The translations under genes were made by a program, and so were the position numbers. A stretch of DNA of 22,329 nucleotides from Nitrosomonadaceae bacterium (GTDB lineage: Bacteria; Pseudomonadota; Gammaproteobacteria; Burkholderiales; Usitatibacteraceae). This document shows positions 14,841-22,329 of the stretch, piece by piece. The stretch is taken from the NCBI GenBank assembly GCA_021300055.1, contig JAJTHU010000003.1, positions 1 to 22,329 on the forward strand, read 5' to 3'. Under the pieces are notes generated by a model, which was not told the DNA's origin, made no database searches, and saw only the letters and a list, made by a program, of their open reading frames with translations. Every line of letters begins with the position of its first letter. The stretch's first letter is position 1.

Positions 14841-17186
14841 GTGATCACTGTCGCGCCGCGCGCGGTGGCGGCGACGGCGATGGCACTGGCGTTGTCCATC
14901 AGTGTGGCGTTGCTGCGCACGGCCCACGCGCAGGTCGTAGGGCCACCCACGCATACCGAGCTCGACGATGCCATCCGCGAGGGCCAGCGCTTCGCCCGCA
15001 ATTTGCAAGGGTCTGCCACGCCCGCACCGCGCAATCGCACAGGCGTGCGACAAATCGAAGCTGCGCGCATTGATGGCGTCAATCAGAAACAGCTGACCGC
15101 CGAAGGCAGTGTAGTACTTTCGCAAGACAGCACCATCCTCAGCGCCGATCGCCTTACCTATGACAAGACGACCGACACTGCGCAAGCGACGGGCAATATT
15201 CGCCTCGACCGATCGGGTGACATCGTCACCGGCGAGCGTCTCGAGCTAAAGATCGACGCCGACACGGGCTTCGTTGAAAAGCCGACGTACTTTTTCAGCC
15301 GCAACCCGTCGCGCCCAACGCAGCGCTTCGAAGCGCATGGCAACGCGACACGCTTGTTGTTCGAAGGCGAAAACCGCGAGCGCTTGTTCGACGCCACTTA
15401 CACGACCTGCAAGCCGAGCGACGACCAGTGGCAGCTCAAGCTGCGCGAGTTGGCGCTCGACCGCAATAGCAACGTCGGCACCGCCTACAACGGCCGAATC
15501 GAGTTTCAGGGCGTGCCGATCCTATATTTGCCGTACATGACGTTCCCGCTCGACAACGAGCGCAAGTCTGGTTTCTTGCCACCGTCGTTCGGCTCATCCA
15601 CAAAGGGTGGTGCAGAGTTCGCCATCCCGTATTATTGGAACATTGCGCGCGATACCGACGCTACGTTTACACCCAAGCTGTTTTCGAAACGCGGCGTGCA
15701 ACTTGGCACCGAGCTACGTTACCTGCGGCGCACTGCTGTCGGTCACATCGACACCGAGTTCCTGCCAAGCGACCGCGTGGTCGATCGCAATCGCTACCTC
15801 GGCGCGTGGCGTCACTTTGAGAACCTTGAACCCTATCTCGGCAAGGGCTGGAGTACCAACATCAATGCCGTCAAAGTCTCGGACGACAACTACTTCCGTG
15901 ACCTCTCGACGCGTATCGCCAACACAGCGCAGACCAACCTGCCGCGCGACGCCGCGCTGAATTTTCAATCTGATTTCGGCAGTATGAGTATCCGCACGCT
16001 GAGCTTTCAGACCTTACAAGATCCGCTTGCGCCCATCGTAAAGCCGTATCGCCTGCAACCGCAGCTCACCTTTAATGCGCGCCCCGCACGGGTGCAAGGC
16101 GTCGAGCTCAACACCTTTGGCGAGTTCACCGACTTCGCGCATCCCACGCTGGTCAACGGCCAGCGCCTGCTGTTATACCCGTCCATCGCTTACGCCATCA
16201 CGCGGCCATTCGGCTTTCTAATCCCCAAGGTCGGATACCACGTCACGCACTACCGACTTGGCGACAATGCCACGGGGTTTGAAGGCGGCACGCGGTCACT
16301 GCCCATCGTCAGCATTGATAGCGGCCTCGCGTTCGAGCGCAGCCTGAGCTGGCTTGGCAATTCGATGACGCAGACGCTCGAACCGCGGCTGTTCTACCTC
16401 TACGTGCCCTTCCGGAATCAGACCAAATTGCCGTTGTTCTCGACTTCAGACACCGACTTCAACTTCGCGCAGATCTTTAACGAAAATCTGTTCGTCGGTG
16501 GCGACCGCATTTCCGACGCCAAGCAGTTAACTGCGGCGGTAACAACCCGCTTTATCGACAACCTAACCGGTATTGAGCGGCTGCGCGCCGCGATCGGTCA
16601 GCGCTACTATTTCCGCAACCAACAGGTCACCCTAGCCGGCAGCGGCCTCGACAACGTTCTTGGCACAGCGCCGGGAACCGCGCGCACTGCCACGCGGTCT
16701 GACCTTTTGTTTGCCGTTGGCGGCCAACTCTCGGACGCGTGGTCGCTCGATTCGAGCTTCCAGTACTCCACGTCTTCCTCGCAGTTTCAGAAGTCGAACA
16801 TCACAGCGCGCTATTACGGAGCCGGTGCGCGGCTCCTGAACTTTTCGTACCGCTTCACGCGCGACGCGCTCAAGCAGCTGGACGTCTCCACCCAGTGGCC
16901 GATTGGCCAACGTGCGGCGGGTGGCGGCACGGGCTGGACGCTTCTGGCGCGTGCCAACCACTCTTTCCAAGACCGTCGCCTCCTAGAGGGCCTGTTGGGG
17001 CTTGAGTATAATCACGGCTGCTGGGAATTCCGTCTGGTTGCACACCGTTTCACCACTGCGACCAACCAGTATTCCAATTCCATCCAGCTGCAACTGGAGC
17101 TCAAGGGTCTGTCGAGGTTGGGCATCAACCCGTTCGATACGATCAAGCAGAACATTGCAGGTTATCGTCGGTCAGATGACAGATGA
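14841..17186 (+). CDS. lptD: LPS-assembly protein LptD
   Basis: Outer-membrane beta-barrel that, with LptE, inserts lipopolysaccharide into the outer leaflet. From the GTG at 14841 it has 781 residues: signal peptide MITVAPRAVAATAMALALS ending AHA, an LptA-like jelly roll (LTAEGSVVLSQDSTILSADRLTYD, then TAQATGNIRL), a plug-side block with ATYTTCKPSDDQWQLK and PYMTFPLDNERKSGFLPPSFG, and a long barrel ending LEYNHGCWEFRLVAHRF. The frame also opens with TTG at 14772, but that overlaps the divergent amgK start. Only two Cys remain in the mature protein (190 and 727), against four in Escherichia coli. surA follows on the same strand. Confidence 0.95.
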   Translation: MITVAPRAVAATAMALALSISVALLRTAHAQVVGPPTHTELDDAIREGQRFARNLQGSATPAPRNRTGVRQIEAARIDGVNQKQLTAEGSVVLSQDSTILSADRLTYDKTTDTAQATGNIRLDRSGDIVTGERLELKIDADTGFVEKPTYFFSRNPSRPTQRFEAHGNATRLLFEGENRERLFDATYTTCKPSDDQWQLKLRELALDRNSNVGTAYNGRIEFQGVPILYLPYMTFPLDNERKSGFLPPSFGSSTKGGAEFAIPYYWNIARDTDATFTPKLFSKRGVQLGTELRYLRRTAVGHIDTEFLPSDRVVDRNRYLGAWRHFENLEPYLGKGWSTNINAVKVSDDNYFRDLSTRIANTAQTNLPRDAALNFQSDFGSMSIRTLSFQTLQDPLAPIVKPYRLQPQLTFNARPARVQGVELNTFGEFTDFAHPTLVNGQRLLLYPSIAYAITRPFGFLIPKVGYHVTHYRLGDNATGFEGGTRSLPIVSIDSGLAFERSLSWLGNSMTQTLEPRLFYLYVPFRNQTKLPLFSTSDTDFNFAQIFNENLFVGGDRISDAKQLTAAVTTRFIDNLTGIERLRAAIGQRYYFRNQQVTLAGSGLDNVLGTAPGTARTATRSDLLFAVGGQLSDAWSLDSSFQYSTSSSQFQKSNITARYYGAGARLLNFSYRFTRDALKQLDVSTQWPIGQRAAGGGTGWTLLARANHSFQDRRLLEGLLGLEYNHGCWEFRLVAHRFTTATNQYSNSIQLQLELKGLSRLGINPFDTIKQNIAGYRRSDDR

Positions 17187-17248
17187 CCGTCGCCCCACCG
17201 CAGCCCCCTCGGACAGCCGCGCTGTCTCCCGCATGAACAGGTAACAAC

Positions 17249-18700
17249 ATGAAGCTTTCAGCCTTCGCCGCGAATTCAACCGGCCCAACAAACATTCGAC
17301 AACTCGGCCTTAGCGCCCTGCTCAGCACGCTCTGTGCTGTTGCGATCGCTCAATCGCCGGTCGCGCCGAGCGCTCCTTCAGGTGCATCGCGCTCGCCAAT
17401 TGTGGACAATCCACTCATCCCTGCAACTCCTCGGCTCGACACACGCCTGTCCACTCCAAGCCGTACGGGCGGCGTCGTCCAGCTCGACCGCATCGTCGCT
17501 GTGGTTAACAATGAAGTCATTACTGCAGCCGAGCTGGCTGAGCAAATGAACATCGTTTCGCGCAACCTGCAAAAGCAAGGCACGCCGCTGCCACCGCAGG
17601 ACGCGCTGCAAAAGCAGTTGCTCGAACGGATGATCAACGACCTGATCCAAGTCCAGGAAGCTAAAGAGACCGGCATTCGCGTCGACGACAACACGCTCGA
17701 CAAAACGCTCCAACGCATCGCTGATGAAAACAGCGTGTCCATGACGGAGTTTCGCCGTCTGCTTGAGCAAGATGGAATCACTTGGGCGAAGTTTCGCGAA
17801 GACATCCGCAATCAGGTGGTGATGTCGCGATTGCGAGAGCGCGAAATCGAGGGAAGCATCAGCGTGACTGAGGCAGAAGTCGATACTCAGTTAGCCCTTG
17901 AAGCGCGTGAAGCTACGACCAATCAGGAATTCCGCTTGGCGCACATCCTTGTCTTGGTGCCCGAGCAAGCGACCTCGCAGCAAGTTGAAACGCGACGCCG
18001 TCGCGCGATGCAAGCGCTGTCGGAGTTGCGCAAGGGCGCTGAGTTCGCGCAGGTCTCCGCGCAGTTCTCCGATGCGCCCGACGCCCTGCAGGGTGGCAGC
18101 CTCGGCTGGCGTGAGGCGAACCGCCTGCCGTCAATATTTGTTGAGGCCATCAACACGCTCAAGCCTGGCGAAGTCTCGGATATTCTGAAGTCGCCCAACG
18201 GCTTTCATATCGTCAAGCTACTCGACCGTCGTGGCAAGAATGCAGTACCAACCGTGCAGCAGACCCGTGCGCGACACATTCTGCTCAAGAACAACCCAGC
18301 CCTAACCGAAGAAGAAGCTCGCACCCGGCTGACGCGTCTGCGCGAGCGCATCATCGGCGGAGCCGATTTCGCAGAGTTGGCCAAGGTCCACTCGGACGAT
18401 CCATCCAATGCAAAGGGTGGCGACCTCGGTTGGATTTCCCCGGGTGATACCGTGCCTGAATTCGAACGCGTCATGAACCAGCTACGCGACAACGAGCTCT
18501 CGCAACCATTCCAATCGCCGTTTGGTTGGCACATCGTGCAAGTGATGGAACGCCGTAGCGAAGGTCTTTCTGAAGAGCGCCGTCGCGCGGTTGCGCGCAA
18601 TGCAATCCGTTTGCGCAAAGCCGACGAGGCGTATACAGACTGGTTGCGTCAGACACGTGATCGGGCGTTTGTTGAGCTCCGGCTCGAAGACAAAGGCTAG
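17249..18700 (+). CDS. surA: Periplasmic chaperone and peptidyl-prolyl isomerase SurA
   Basis: Chaperone that escorts unfolded outer-membrane proteins, including LptD, through the periplasm. The 483 residues show a signal peptide (to about AIA at 34), a Pro/Ser-rich linker, the SurA N-terminal domain from VVQLDRIVAVVNNEVITAAEL (about 75-95), then two parvulin domains. The first runs from EFRLAHILV (residue 227) and the second from QQTRARHILLK (337-347); each ends in a GWHIVQV- or GFHIVKL-type strand. The second contains GGDLGWISPGDTVPEFE. It follows lptD by 62 bases with no obvious terminator between, consistent with cotranscription. Confidence 0.97.
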   Translation: MKLSAFAANSTGPTNIRQLGLSALLSTLCAVAIAQSPVAPSAPSGASRSPIVDNPLIPATPRLDTRLSTPSRTGGVVQLDRIVAVVNNEVITAAELAEQMNIVSRNLQKQGTPLPPQDALQKQLLERMINDLIQVQEAKETGIRVDDNTLDKTLQRIADENSVSMTEFRRLLEQDGITWAKFREDIRNQVVMSRLREREIEGSISVTEAEVDTQLALEAREATTNQEFRLAHILVLVPEQATSQQVETRRRRAMQALSELRKGAEFAQVSAQFSDAPDALQGGSLGWREANRLPSIFVEAINTLKPGEVSDILKSPNGFHIVKLLDRRGKNAVPTVQQTRARHILLKNNPALTEEEARTRLTRLRERIIGGADFAELAKVHSDDPSNAKGGDLGWISPGDTVPEFERVMNQLRDNELSQPFQSPFGWHIVQVMERRSEGLSEERRRAVARNAIRLRKADEAYTDWLRQTRDRAFVELRLEDKG

Positions 18701-18740
18701 GCATTTGACGATGCGCGGCTGCGCTCGGTGATGCGGCGTT

Positions 18741-18801
18741 GGAAAGTGTCTCGAAATCCTCATGTATATGTATATACATTCCGGTGTTCTCGACACTTTC
18801 C
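18741..18801. repeat. Nested inverted repeat with AT-rich core between surA and pdxA
   Basis: Perfect 10-bp outer arms GGAAAGTGTC (18741-18750) and GACACTTTCC (18792-18801) enclose an inner hairpin ATGTATA-TGTA-TATACAT (18762-18779), which includes the perfect 12-bp palindrome ATGTATATACAT (18768-18779). The core is strikingly AT-rich for this genome. There is no T-run after the right arm. It could be a fold-back RNA between surA and pdxA, a small repeated element with terminal inverted repeats, or an operator for pdxA. I found no second copy in the window. Confidence 0.75.
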
Positions 18802-18828
18802 GCCTTGCCTGACCTTCGCTCGCGGCGC

Positions 18829-18843
18829 GCATTTTCGAAATGC
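18829..18843. other. Small hairpin upstream of pdxA
   Basis: GCATTT-TCG-AAATGC is a perfect 6-bp inverted repeat 27 bases after the larger nested repeat and 57 bases before the pdxA start. No T-run follows. It may be structural or part of a regulatory leader; nothing more can be said. Confidence 0.4.
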
Positions 18844-18900
18844 CCCGCACTTCGTCGTTAGGTTCGTCGCTGTGCTTGGTTTAATCGCGCTAGGCTCAAG

Positions 18901-19863
18901 ATGAAAATCGTCGTCACCGCCGGCGAACCCGCTGGCATCGGGCCGGACCTCTGCGCATTACTCGCGACCGAGTCGTTCGCGCAATCCCTGACCATTCTGG
19001 GTGACCGCGAACTGATCCGCGCACGCGCTGCCGCGCATGGCGTTGATATTTCAGCGCTCAACATTGAGCACCATCCTGTCGCGTCCGCTGTGCAAGCAGG
19101 ACAACTCAATGTCGCCAACGCACCCCATGTATTGAAGCTGCTTGATCGCGCCATTGCTGGATGCCAATCCGGCGAGTGGGACGCGATGGTCACCGCACCG
19201 CTGCAAAAATCGGTTATCGCCCAAACGGATTTAGCGTTCACGGGGCACACAGAGTACCTCGCACAAAAAACCCAAGCACCCTTTGTGGTGATGCTGTTGG
19301 TGGGTGGCGGAAACGAGGTATTGCGCCCAGTGCTGCGCGTCGCATTGACGACCATCCACATGGCGCTCAAAGACGTGCCCGCGGCGATTACCAGACATCG
19401 CCTCATCGATACCTTGCACGTACTCAACAACGATTTGCGCGATAAGTTCGGTATCGCCAAGCCACGCATCTTGGTCGCCGGCCTCAACCCGCACGCCGGC
19501 GAGTCGGGATACCTCGGCCGCGAAGAGATCGACGTCATCTCGCCCGTAATCGACGCACTCAAGCACGAAGGCATGCAACTCGAAGGACCGCTCCCCGCCG
19601 ATACGCTATTTACGCCCAAGCAACTAGCCCGTGCCGACGCGGTGCTGGCGATGTATCACGACCAAGGCTTGCCGGTGTTGAAGCACGCGAGCTTTGGTCA
19701 AGGCGTCAACGTAACCCTGGGGCTACCCATCATTCGTACGTCCGTCGATCACGGCACCGCGCTCGACCTCGCCGGCAAGCGCGGCGGGATCGACGCGGGC
19801 AGCATGATTGCGGCGGTCAAGCTCGCCATCGAACTGGCAGCGCGTAAGAAACACGCCGCGTAA
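18901..19863 (+). CDS. pdxA: 4-hydroxythreonine-4-phosphate dehydrogenase
   Basis: NAD-dependent oxidation of 4-phosphohydroxy-L-threonine in pyridoxal phosphate synthesis; 320 residues. The N-terminal ITAGEPAGIGPD-type signature is seen as VVTAGEPAGIGPDL. The three metal histidines are His153 (TTIHMALKDVP), His198 (GLNPHAGE) and His253 (MYHDQGLPVLK); their spacing of 45 and 55 residues equals that of the E. coli enzyme. TGHTEYLA and SVDHGTALDLAGK are also present. The ATG at 18901 is preceded by AGG about 8 bases away. It is separated from surA by 200 bases containing inverted repeats, so it may have its own promoter, and it is 2 bases from rsmA. Confidence 0.97.
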   Translation: MKIVVTAGEPAGIGPDLCALLATESFAQSLTILGDRELIRARAAAHGVDISALNIEHHPVASAVQAGQLNVANAPHVLKLLDRAIAGCQSGEWDAMVTAPLQKSVIAQTDLAFTGHTEYLAQKTQAPFVVMLLVGGGNEVLRPVLRVALTTIHMALKDVPAAITRHRLIDTLHVLNNDLRDKFGIAKPRILVAGLNPHAGESGYLGREEIDVISPVIDALKHEGMQLEGPLPADTLFTPKQLARADAVLAMYHDQGLPVLKHASFGQGVNVTLGLPIIRTSVDHGTALDLAGKRGGIDAGSMIAAVKLAIELAARKKHAA

Positions 19864-19865
19864 CG

Positions 19866-20627
19866 ATGCTGCCGCGCGCTAAGAAACAGTTTGGTCAGCA
19901 CTTCCTGACGGATCGTCACTACATCGATCGCATCGTTACCGCCATTGCGCCCGCGCGCGACGATGTGATGGTGGAGATCGGACCAGGCCCCGGCGCGCTT
20001 ACAGCGCCCCTAGTCGAGCGCCTTGATCGTTTACACGCCGTAGAAGTTGATCGCGATCTGGCGGCAGCACTGCGCGAACGTTGGGACGCCAAGCAATTCA
20101 CATTGCATGAGCAAGATGTACTCACCTTCGACTTTTCGCAGGTAGGGCCGCGCTTTCGTTGCGTGGGCAATTTGCCGTACAACATTTCCACGCCGTTCTT
20201 GTTTCATCTCGCCGACTACGCCGAGGCGTTGATCGACGCCGTGTTCATGCTGCAAAAGGAAGTGGTTGACCGGATGGTCGCCGCGCCGGACAGCGAGGCT
20301 TATGGCCGGCTATCAGTGATGCTGCAATATCGCTTCGCCATGCGGCGCCTGTTCGATGTGCCGCCTGGCGCATTCACGCCGCCACCAAAGGTCGATTCGG
20401 CCATCGTGCGCATGGTGCCGCTCGGCGCGGATCGCCCACGCGCCAAAGACGACATTCGATTCGCCGCCATCGTGACCGCGGGATTCGGTCAGCGCCGCAA
20501 GACGTTGGGCAACACGCTCAAACCATTCTTGAGCAGCTCACAGATCGAAGCGTGTGGCATCGACCCCAAGCGGCGCGCCGAGACGCTGAGCGTAAGCGAG
20601 TTCATCGCGCTCGCTGACGTGCGCTGA
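19866..20627 (+). CDS. rsmA: 16S rRNA dimethyladenosine transferase
   Basis: Also called KsgA. It dimethylates the two adjacent adenosines near the 3' end of 16S rRNA (A1518/A1519 in E. coli numbering) during 30S maturation, using S-adenosylmethionine. Of 253 residues, the N-terminus KKQFGQHFLTD is diagnostic, the SAM motif is EIGPGPGALT (37-46), and the catalytic adenine motif NLPYNIS is at 102-108. FGQRRKTLGNTL lies in the C-terminal domain. It starts 2 bases after pdxA, a common gene pair. Loss of this enzyme confers kasugamycin resistance in known bacteria. Confidence 0.97.
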   Translation: MLPRAKKQFGQHFLTDRHYIDRIVTAIAPARDDVMVEIGPGPGALTAPLVERLDRLHAVEVDRDLAAALRERWDAKQFTLHEQDVLTFDFSQVGPRFRCVGNLPYNISTPFLFHLADYAEALIDAVFMLQKEVVDRMVAAPDSEAYGRLSVMLQYRFAMRRLFDVPPGAFTPPPKVDSAIVRMVPLGADRPRAKDDIRFAAIVTAGFGQRRKTLGNTLKPFLSSSQIEACGIDPKRRAETLSVSEFIALADVR

Positions 20628-20677
20628 GCACCGGAGGCGGCGGATTTGCGCGCGCGGTAGGTTGTTGGAAATTCCCT

Positions 20678-21142
20678 CTACGGTGTGAAGATCATACAAG
20701 AAGTCGTGCCATGCGCCAGCACCTTGCCATTGGCGTCGATGATTTCGCCCTGCGACACACCGAGACGACGCCCCACGTTGATCACTTCGCCGATGCAACG
20801 AATCGGGCCAGTCTCCGGCGTCATGCCACGAATGAACGTGATCTTGAATTCAATCGTTGTGTAGGTTTGCCCTGCGTCGAGCAACGAATGAATAGCGCAC
20901 GCCATCGCGGAATCGAGAATCGTCGCGGCAAAGCCACCATGAATGGAGCCAATCGGATTGAAGTGGCGATGCTCCGGCACCGCATGAAACTCCGCGCGCC
21001 CTCTTTCAATTTTGGCTAGATGAAAGCCGAGTGTCTCGTTAATCGGCGGGCGCGGCAATTTGCCGTCGATCATCATCTGCAACAGTTCGAGGCCAGGCGT
21101 GTTACGCAAAATGGCTTCGTCGATGGGGGCGTGGGGGAGCAT
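20678..21142 (-). CDS. PaaI-type hotdog-fold acyl-CoA thioesterase
   Basis: A 154-residue hotdog-fold protein. The family motif is clear: HFNPIGSIHGGFAATILDSAMACAIHS, with the HGG turn and the catalytic-side Asp, followed by the beta-strands TYTTIEFKITFIRG and GRRLGVSQGEIIDANGKVLAHGTTSCMIF. Such proteins hydrolyse CoA thioesters, often aromatic or short acyl; the substrate here is unknown. It is convergent with rsmA and 108 bases downstream of the YgjP-like gene on the same strand. The ATG at 21140-21142 lacks a clear ribosome binding site. Confidence 0.88.
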   Translation of the reverse strand: MLPHAPIDEAILRNTPGLELLQMMIDGKLPRPPINETLGFHLAKIERGRAEFHAVPEHRHFNPIGSIHGGFAATILDSAMACAIHSLLDAGQTYTTIEFKITFIRGMTPETGPIRCIGEVINVGRRLGVSQGEIIDANGKVLAHGTTSCMIFTP

Positions 21143-21250
21143 AAGGGTTCAGCTATCGTGGTTTAAGGCGATGTCCGTTGCGGCAATGGCCGCCGCGCGA
21201 CTACGGTTCTTTCAATTTCTCTGCAAGCGCAGCAGCGGTTTGGCAATCCG

Positions 21251-22102
21251 TCAGAAGGCGCGGAAGCGATGATCGCTCTGATCAAGCTCTTTCTTCAGCG
21301 CCATGTAGTCTGGGCACATCCGCTCGACCTCCGCCCAAAACGCCGCAGAGTGGTTCATGTGCCGCAGGTGCGCCATTTCGTGGCAAACCACATAGTCGAT
21401 CAACGCCGGGCGCGCTTTAATCAAGCGCCAAGAGAAACGTACCTCGCGCCGCGAGTTACAGCTGCCCCAGCGACCGTTCGCGCTCGACAGAAACACTTGC
21501 GGGGGCGTGAGTTGGTGCAGCCGCGCAAAATGAAACGCGCGTTGCGCCAAGTATGGCAAGGCCTGCTTCTTTAGCCACGTCACCACCGCCTTTTCAATTA
21601 GCGCCGGATCATCGCTGCGCACCTTGACGAAAAGATGACCCATGGCTTGTTCGACGTGCGCGCGCGCGTGTCCGGTTTCGAGCATGAGCGTCAGCGATTC
21701 GCCCATGAAGGGGATCTTCGCGCCCGTTTGCCAAACTTGCGGCGTGATGCGGCGCTGTGACCACTCGCCAAGTTTTCGCGACACCCATCCTGCGTGCTGG
21801 CCGATCATGCCTTCGATAGCAGAGAGCGGTGTGGTGAGCGATGCCGCGACCGTGAGGCCATTGCCATCGATCTTCAGGCCCACGCCACGCCGCCCGCGAC
21901 GACGTACTACTTTGTAGTCCACCCGATGCCCATCCAGCGCCATGCTGTGCTGCGATTCGCTCGGCTGCTTTTCCTTTCGCGGCGGCGCCATGCGCCGTGC
22001 GCGGTCACCCGATGCTTGCTCACGTTTGCCGCGCGTGGCTGTGTGGTGCTCGGTAGGCGCAAACAAATCGACGATCCGATCGAAGAGATCAAGCGTGCTC
22101 AA
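21251..22102 (-). CDS. YgjP-like (DUF45) zinc metallopeptidase domain protein
   Basis: A 283-residue protein of the YgjP/M48-like group. The C-terminal zinc motif is CHEMAHLRHMNHSAAFW: His241, Glu242, His245 and a third ligand His251. The preceding strand RWGSCNSRREVRFSWRLIKA, with the WGSC signature, is typical of the family. About 50 charged residues at the N-terminus (TRGKREQASGDRARRMAPP) precede the domain and look disordered. The start is TTG at 22100-22102, overlapping the TGA of the upstream plsC; it is supported by GGAG 8 bases before it. The substrate is not established for this family; the E. coli relative has been reported as a nucleotide phosphohydrolase, while the motif suggests peptidase ancestry. 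Confidence 0.88.
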   Translation of the reverse strand: MSTLDLFDRIVDLFAPTEHHTATRGKREQASGDRARRMAPPRKEKQPSESQHSMALDGHRVDYKVVRRRGRRGVGLKIDGNGLTVAASLTTPLSAIEGMIGQHAGWVSRKLGEWSQRRITPQVWQTGAKIPFMGESLTLMLETGHARAHVEQAMGHLFVKVRSDDPALIEKAVVTWLKKQALPYLAQRAFHFARLHQLTPPQVFLSSANGRWGSCNSRREVRFSWRLIKARPALIDYVVCHEMAHLRHMNHSAAFWAEVERMCPDYMALKKELDQSDHRFRAF

Positions 22103-22329
22103 GAAGTTGCTCCGGCGCGCTTGTTAGCACTTGGGTTGCCCGTCGCATTCGCCGGCGGCAACGTCAGCATTTCTGCCTCGATCCATTCCTCCACTTCGCG
22201 GCCTAGCTGAGCGGCGTCTTTTCCGACGCTGCTGATCGGCGGACCGAACGACAGCGTGACCGTACCTGGGTACTTCAAAAACGCATTGCGGCGCCAGCAC
22301 TCTCCCGCATTGTGTGCGACCGGCAACAC
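22099..22329 (-). CDS. plsC: 1-acyl-sn-glycerol-3-phosphate acyltransferase, C-terminal part
   Basis: The last 76 residues of a protein whose start lies beyond the right edge. VLPVAHNAGECWRRNAFLKY followed by PGTVTLSFGPPI is the characteristic C-terminal substrate-pocket region of PlsC-type lysophosphatidate acyltransferases, which make phosphatidic acid at the inner membrane. The tail (PPANATGNPSANKRAGATS) is low-complexity. Its TGA overlaps the start of the YgjP-like gene by two bases, so the two are coupled. Catalytic HxxxxD lies outside the window, so membership is inferred from this end only. Confidence 0.85.
   Translation of the reverse strand: MLPVAHNAGECWRRNAFLKYPGTVTLSFGPPISSVGKDAAQLGREVEEWIEAEMLTLPPANATGNPSANKRAGATS

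Noticed and set aside
18762..18779. LexA or TyrR box in the AT-rich core
   Set aside because: The core ATGTATATGTATATACAT does not have the CTG-N10-CAG form of LexA sites nor the TGTAAA-N6-TTTACA form of TyrR sites.
21185..21250. Coding-like tail (TDCQTAAALAEKLKEP) after the YgjP-like stop in another frame
   Set aside because: Only about 17 codons, with no start or ribosome binding site; the YgjP-like protein already ends naturally, so a frameshift is not needed.
1..22329. tRNA, rRNA, CRISPR, insertion sequences, prophage or defence genes
   Set aside because: No direct-repeat array, transposase, integrase or RNA gene signature was seen; the content is conserved housekeeping genes.

Overview
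The window reads as ordinary chromosome of a moderately GC-rich betaproteobacterium, most likely in or near Burkholderiales. The evidence is gene order: the block rpe-gph-trpE-(ltaE)-trpG-trpD with apaG and mltA divergent from it, the block lptD-surA-pdxA-rsmA with amgK-murU divergent from it, and pepP-ubiH-ubiF-like-dsbC, are all arrangements I associate with Betaproteobacteria. I see no rRNA, tRNA, CRISPR array, phage or insertion sequence. Coding density is very high, and no gap between genes exceeds about 210 bases.

Left part (1-5801, minus strand): pentose phosphate and tryptophan genes, transcribed right to left as rpe, gph, trpE, ltaE, trpG, trpD (trpD runs off the left edge). Between gph and trpE there is a leader resembling a classical trp attenuator region. 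It has a possible promoter overlapping the gph stop, a 17-residue leader peptide with three Trp codons (MFAQICVPDWQSWRWQR), and a small hairpin before trpE. A threonine aldolase gene (ltaE) sits tightly between trpE and trpG.

Middle-left (5802-8235): apaG (+), a 53-residue single-membrane-segment protein on the minus strand with a good ribosome binding site, and the lytic transglycosylase lipoprotein mltA (+) behind a promoter-like element. A perfect 10-bp hairpin with a GAAA loop separates mltA from the convergent dsbC.

Centre (8236-14772, minus strand): amgK-murU (MurNAc recycling), pepP, two tandem UbiH/UbiF-type flavin hydroxylases whose ends overlap by 4 bases, and dsbC. All run in one direction and may be partly cotranscribed.

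Right-centre (14772-20627, plus strand): lptD, surA, pdxA, rsmA. SurA chaperones outer-membrane proteins such as LptD, and DsbC could isomerise disulfides in LptD, so the window holds an LPS transporter together with two of its likely folding factors. Between surA and pdxA lies an unexplained AT-rich nested inverted repeat (18741-18801).

Right end (20678-22329, minus strand): a PaaI-type hotdog thioesterase, a YgjP-like zinc metallopeptidase, and the C-terminal end of a PlsC-type acyltransferase.

I found no wholly new multi-gene system. The best leads are the trp leader, the ltaE insertion in the trp operon, the nested inverted repeat, the small membrane protein and the two-cysteine LptD.
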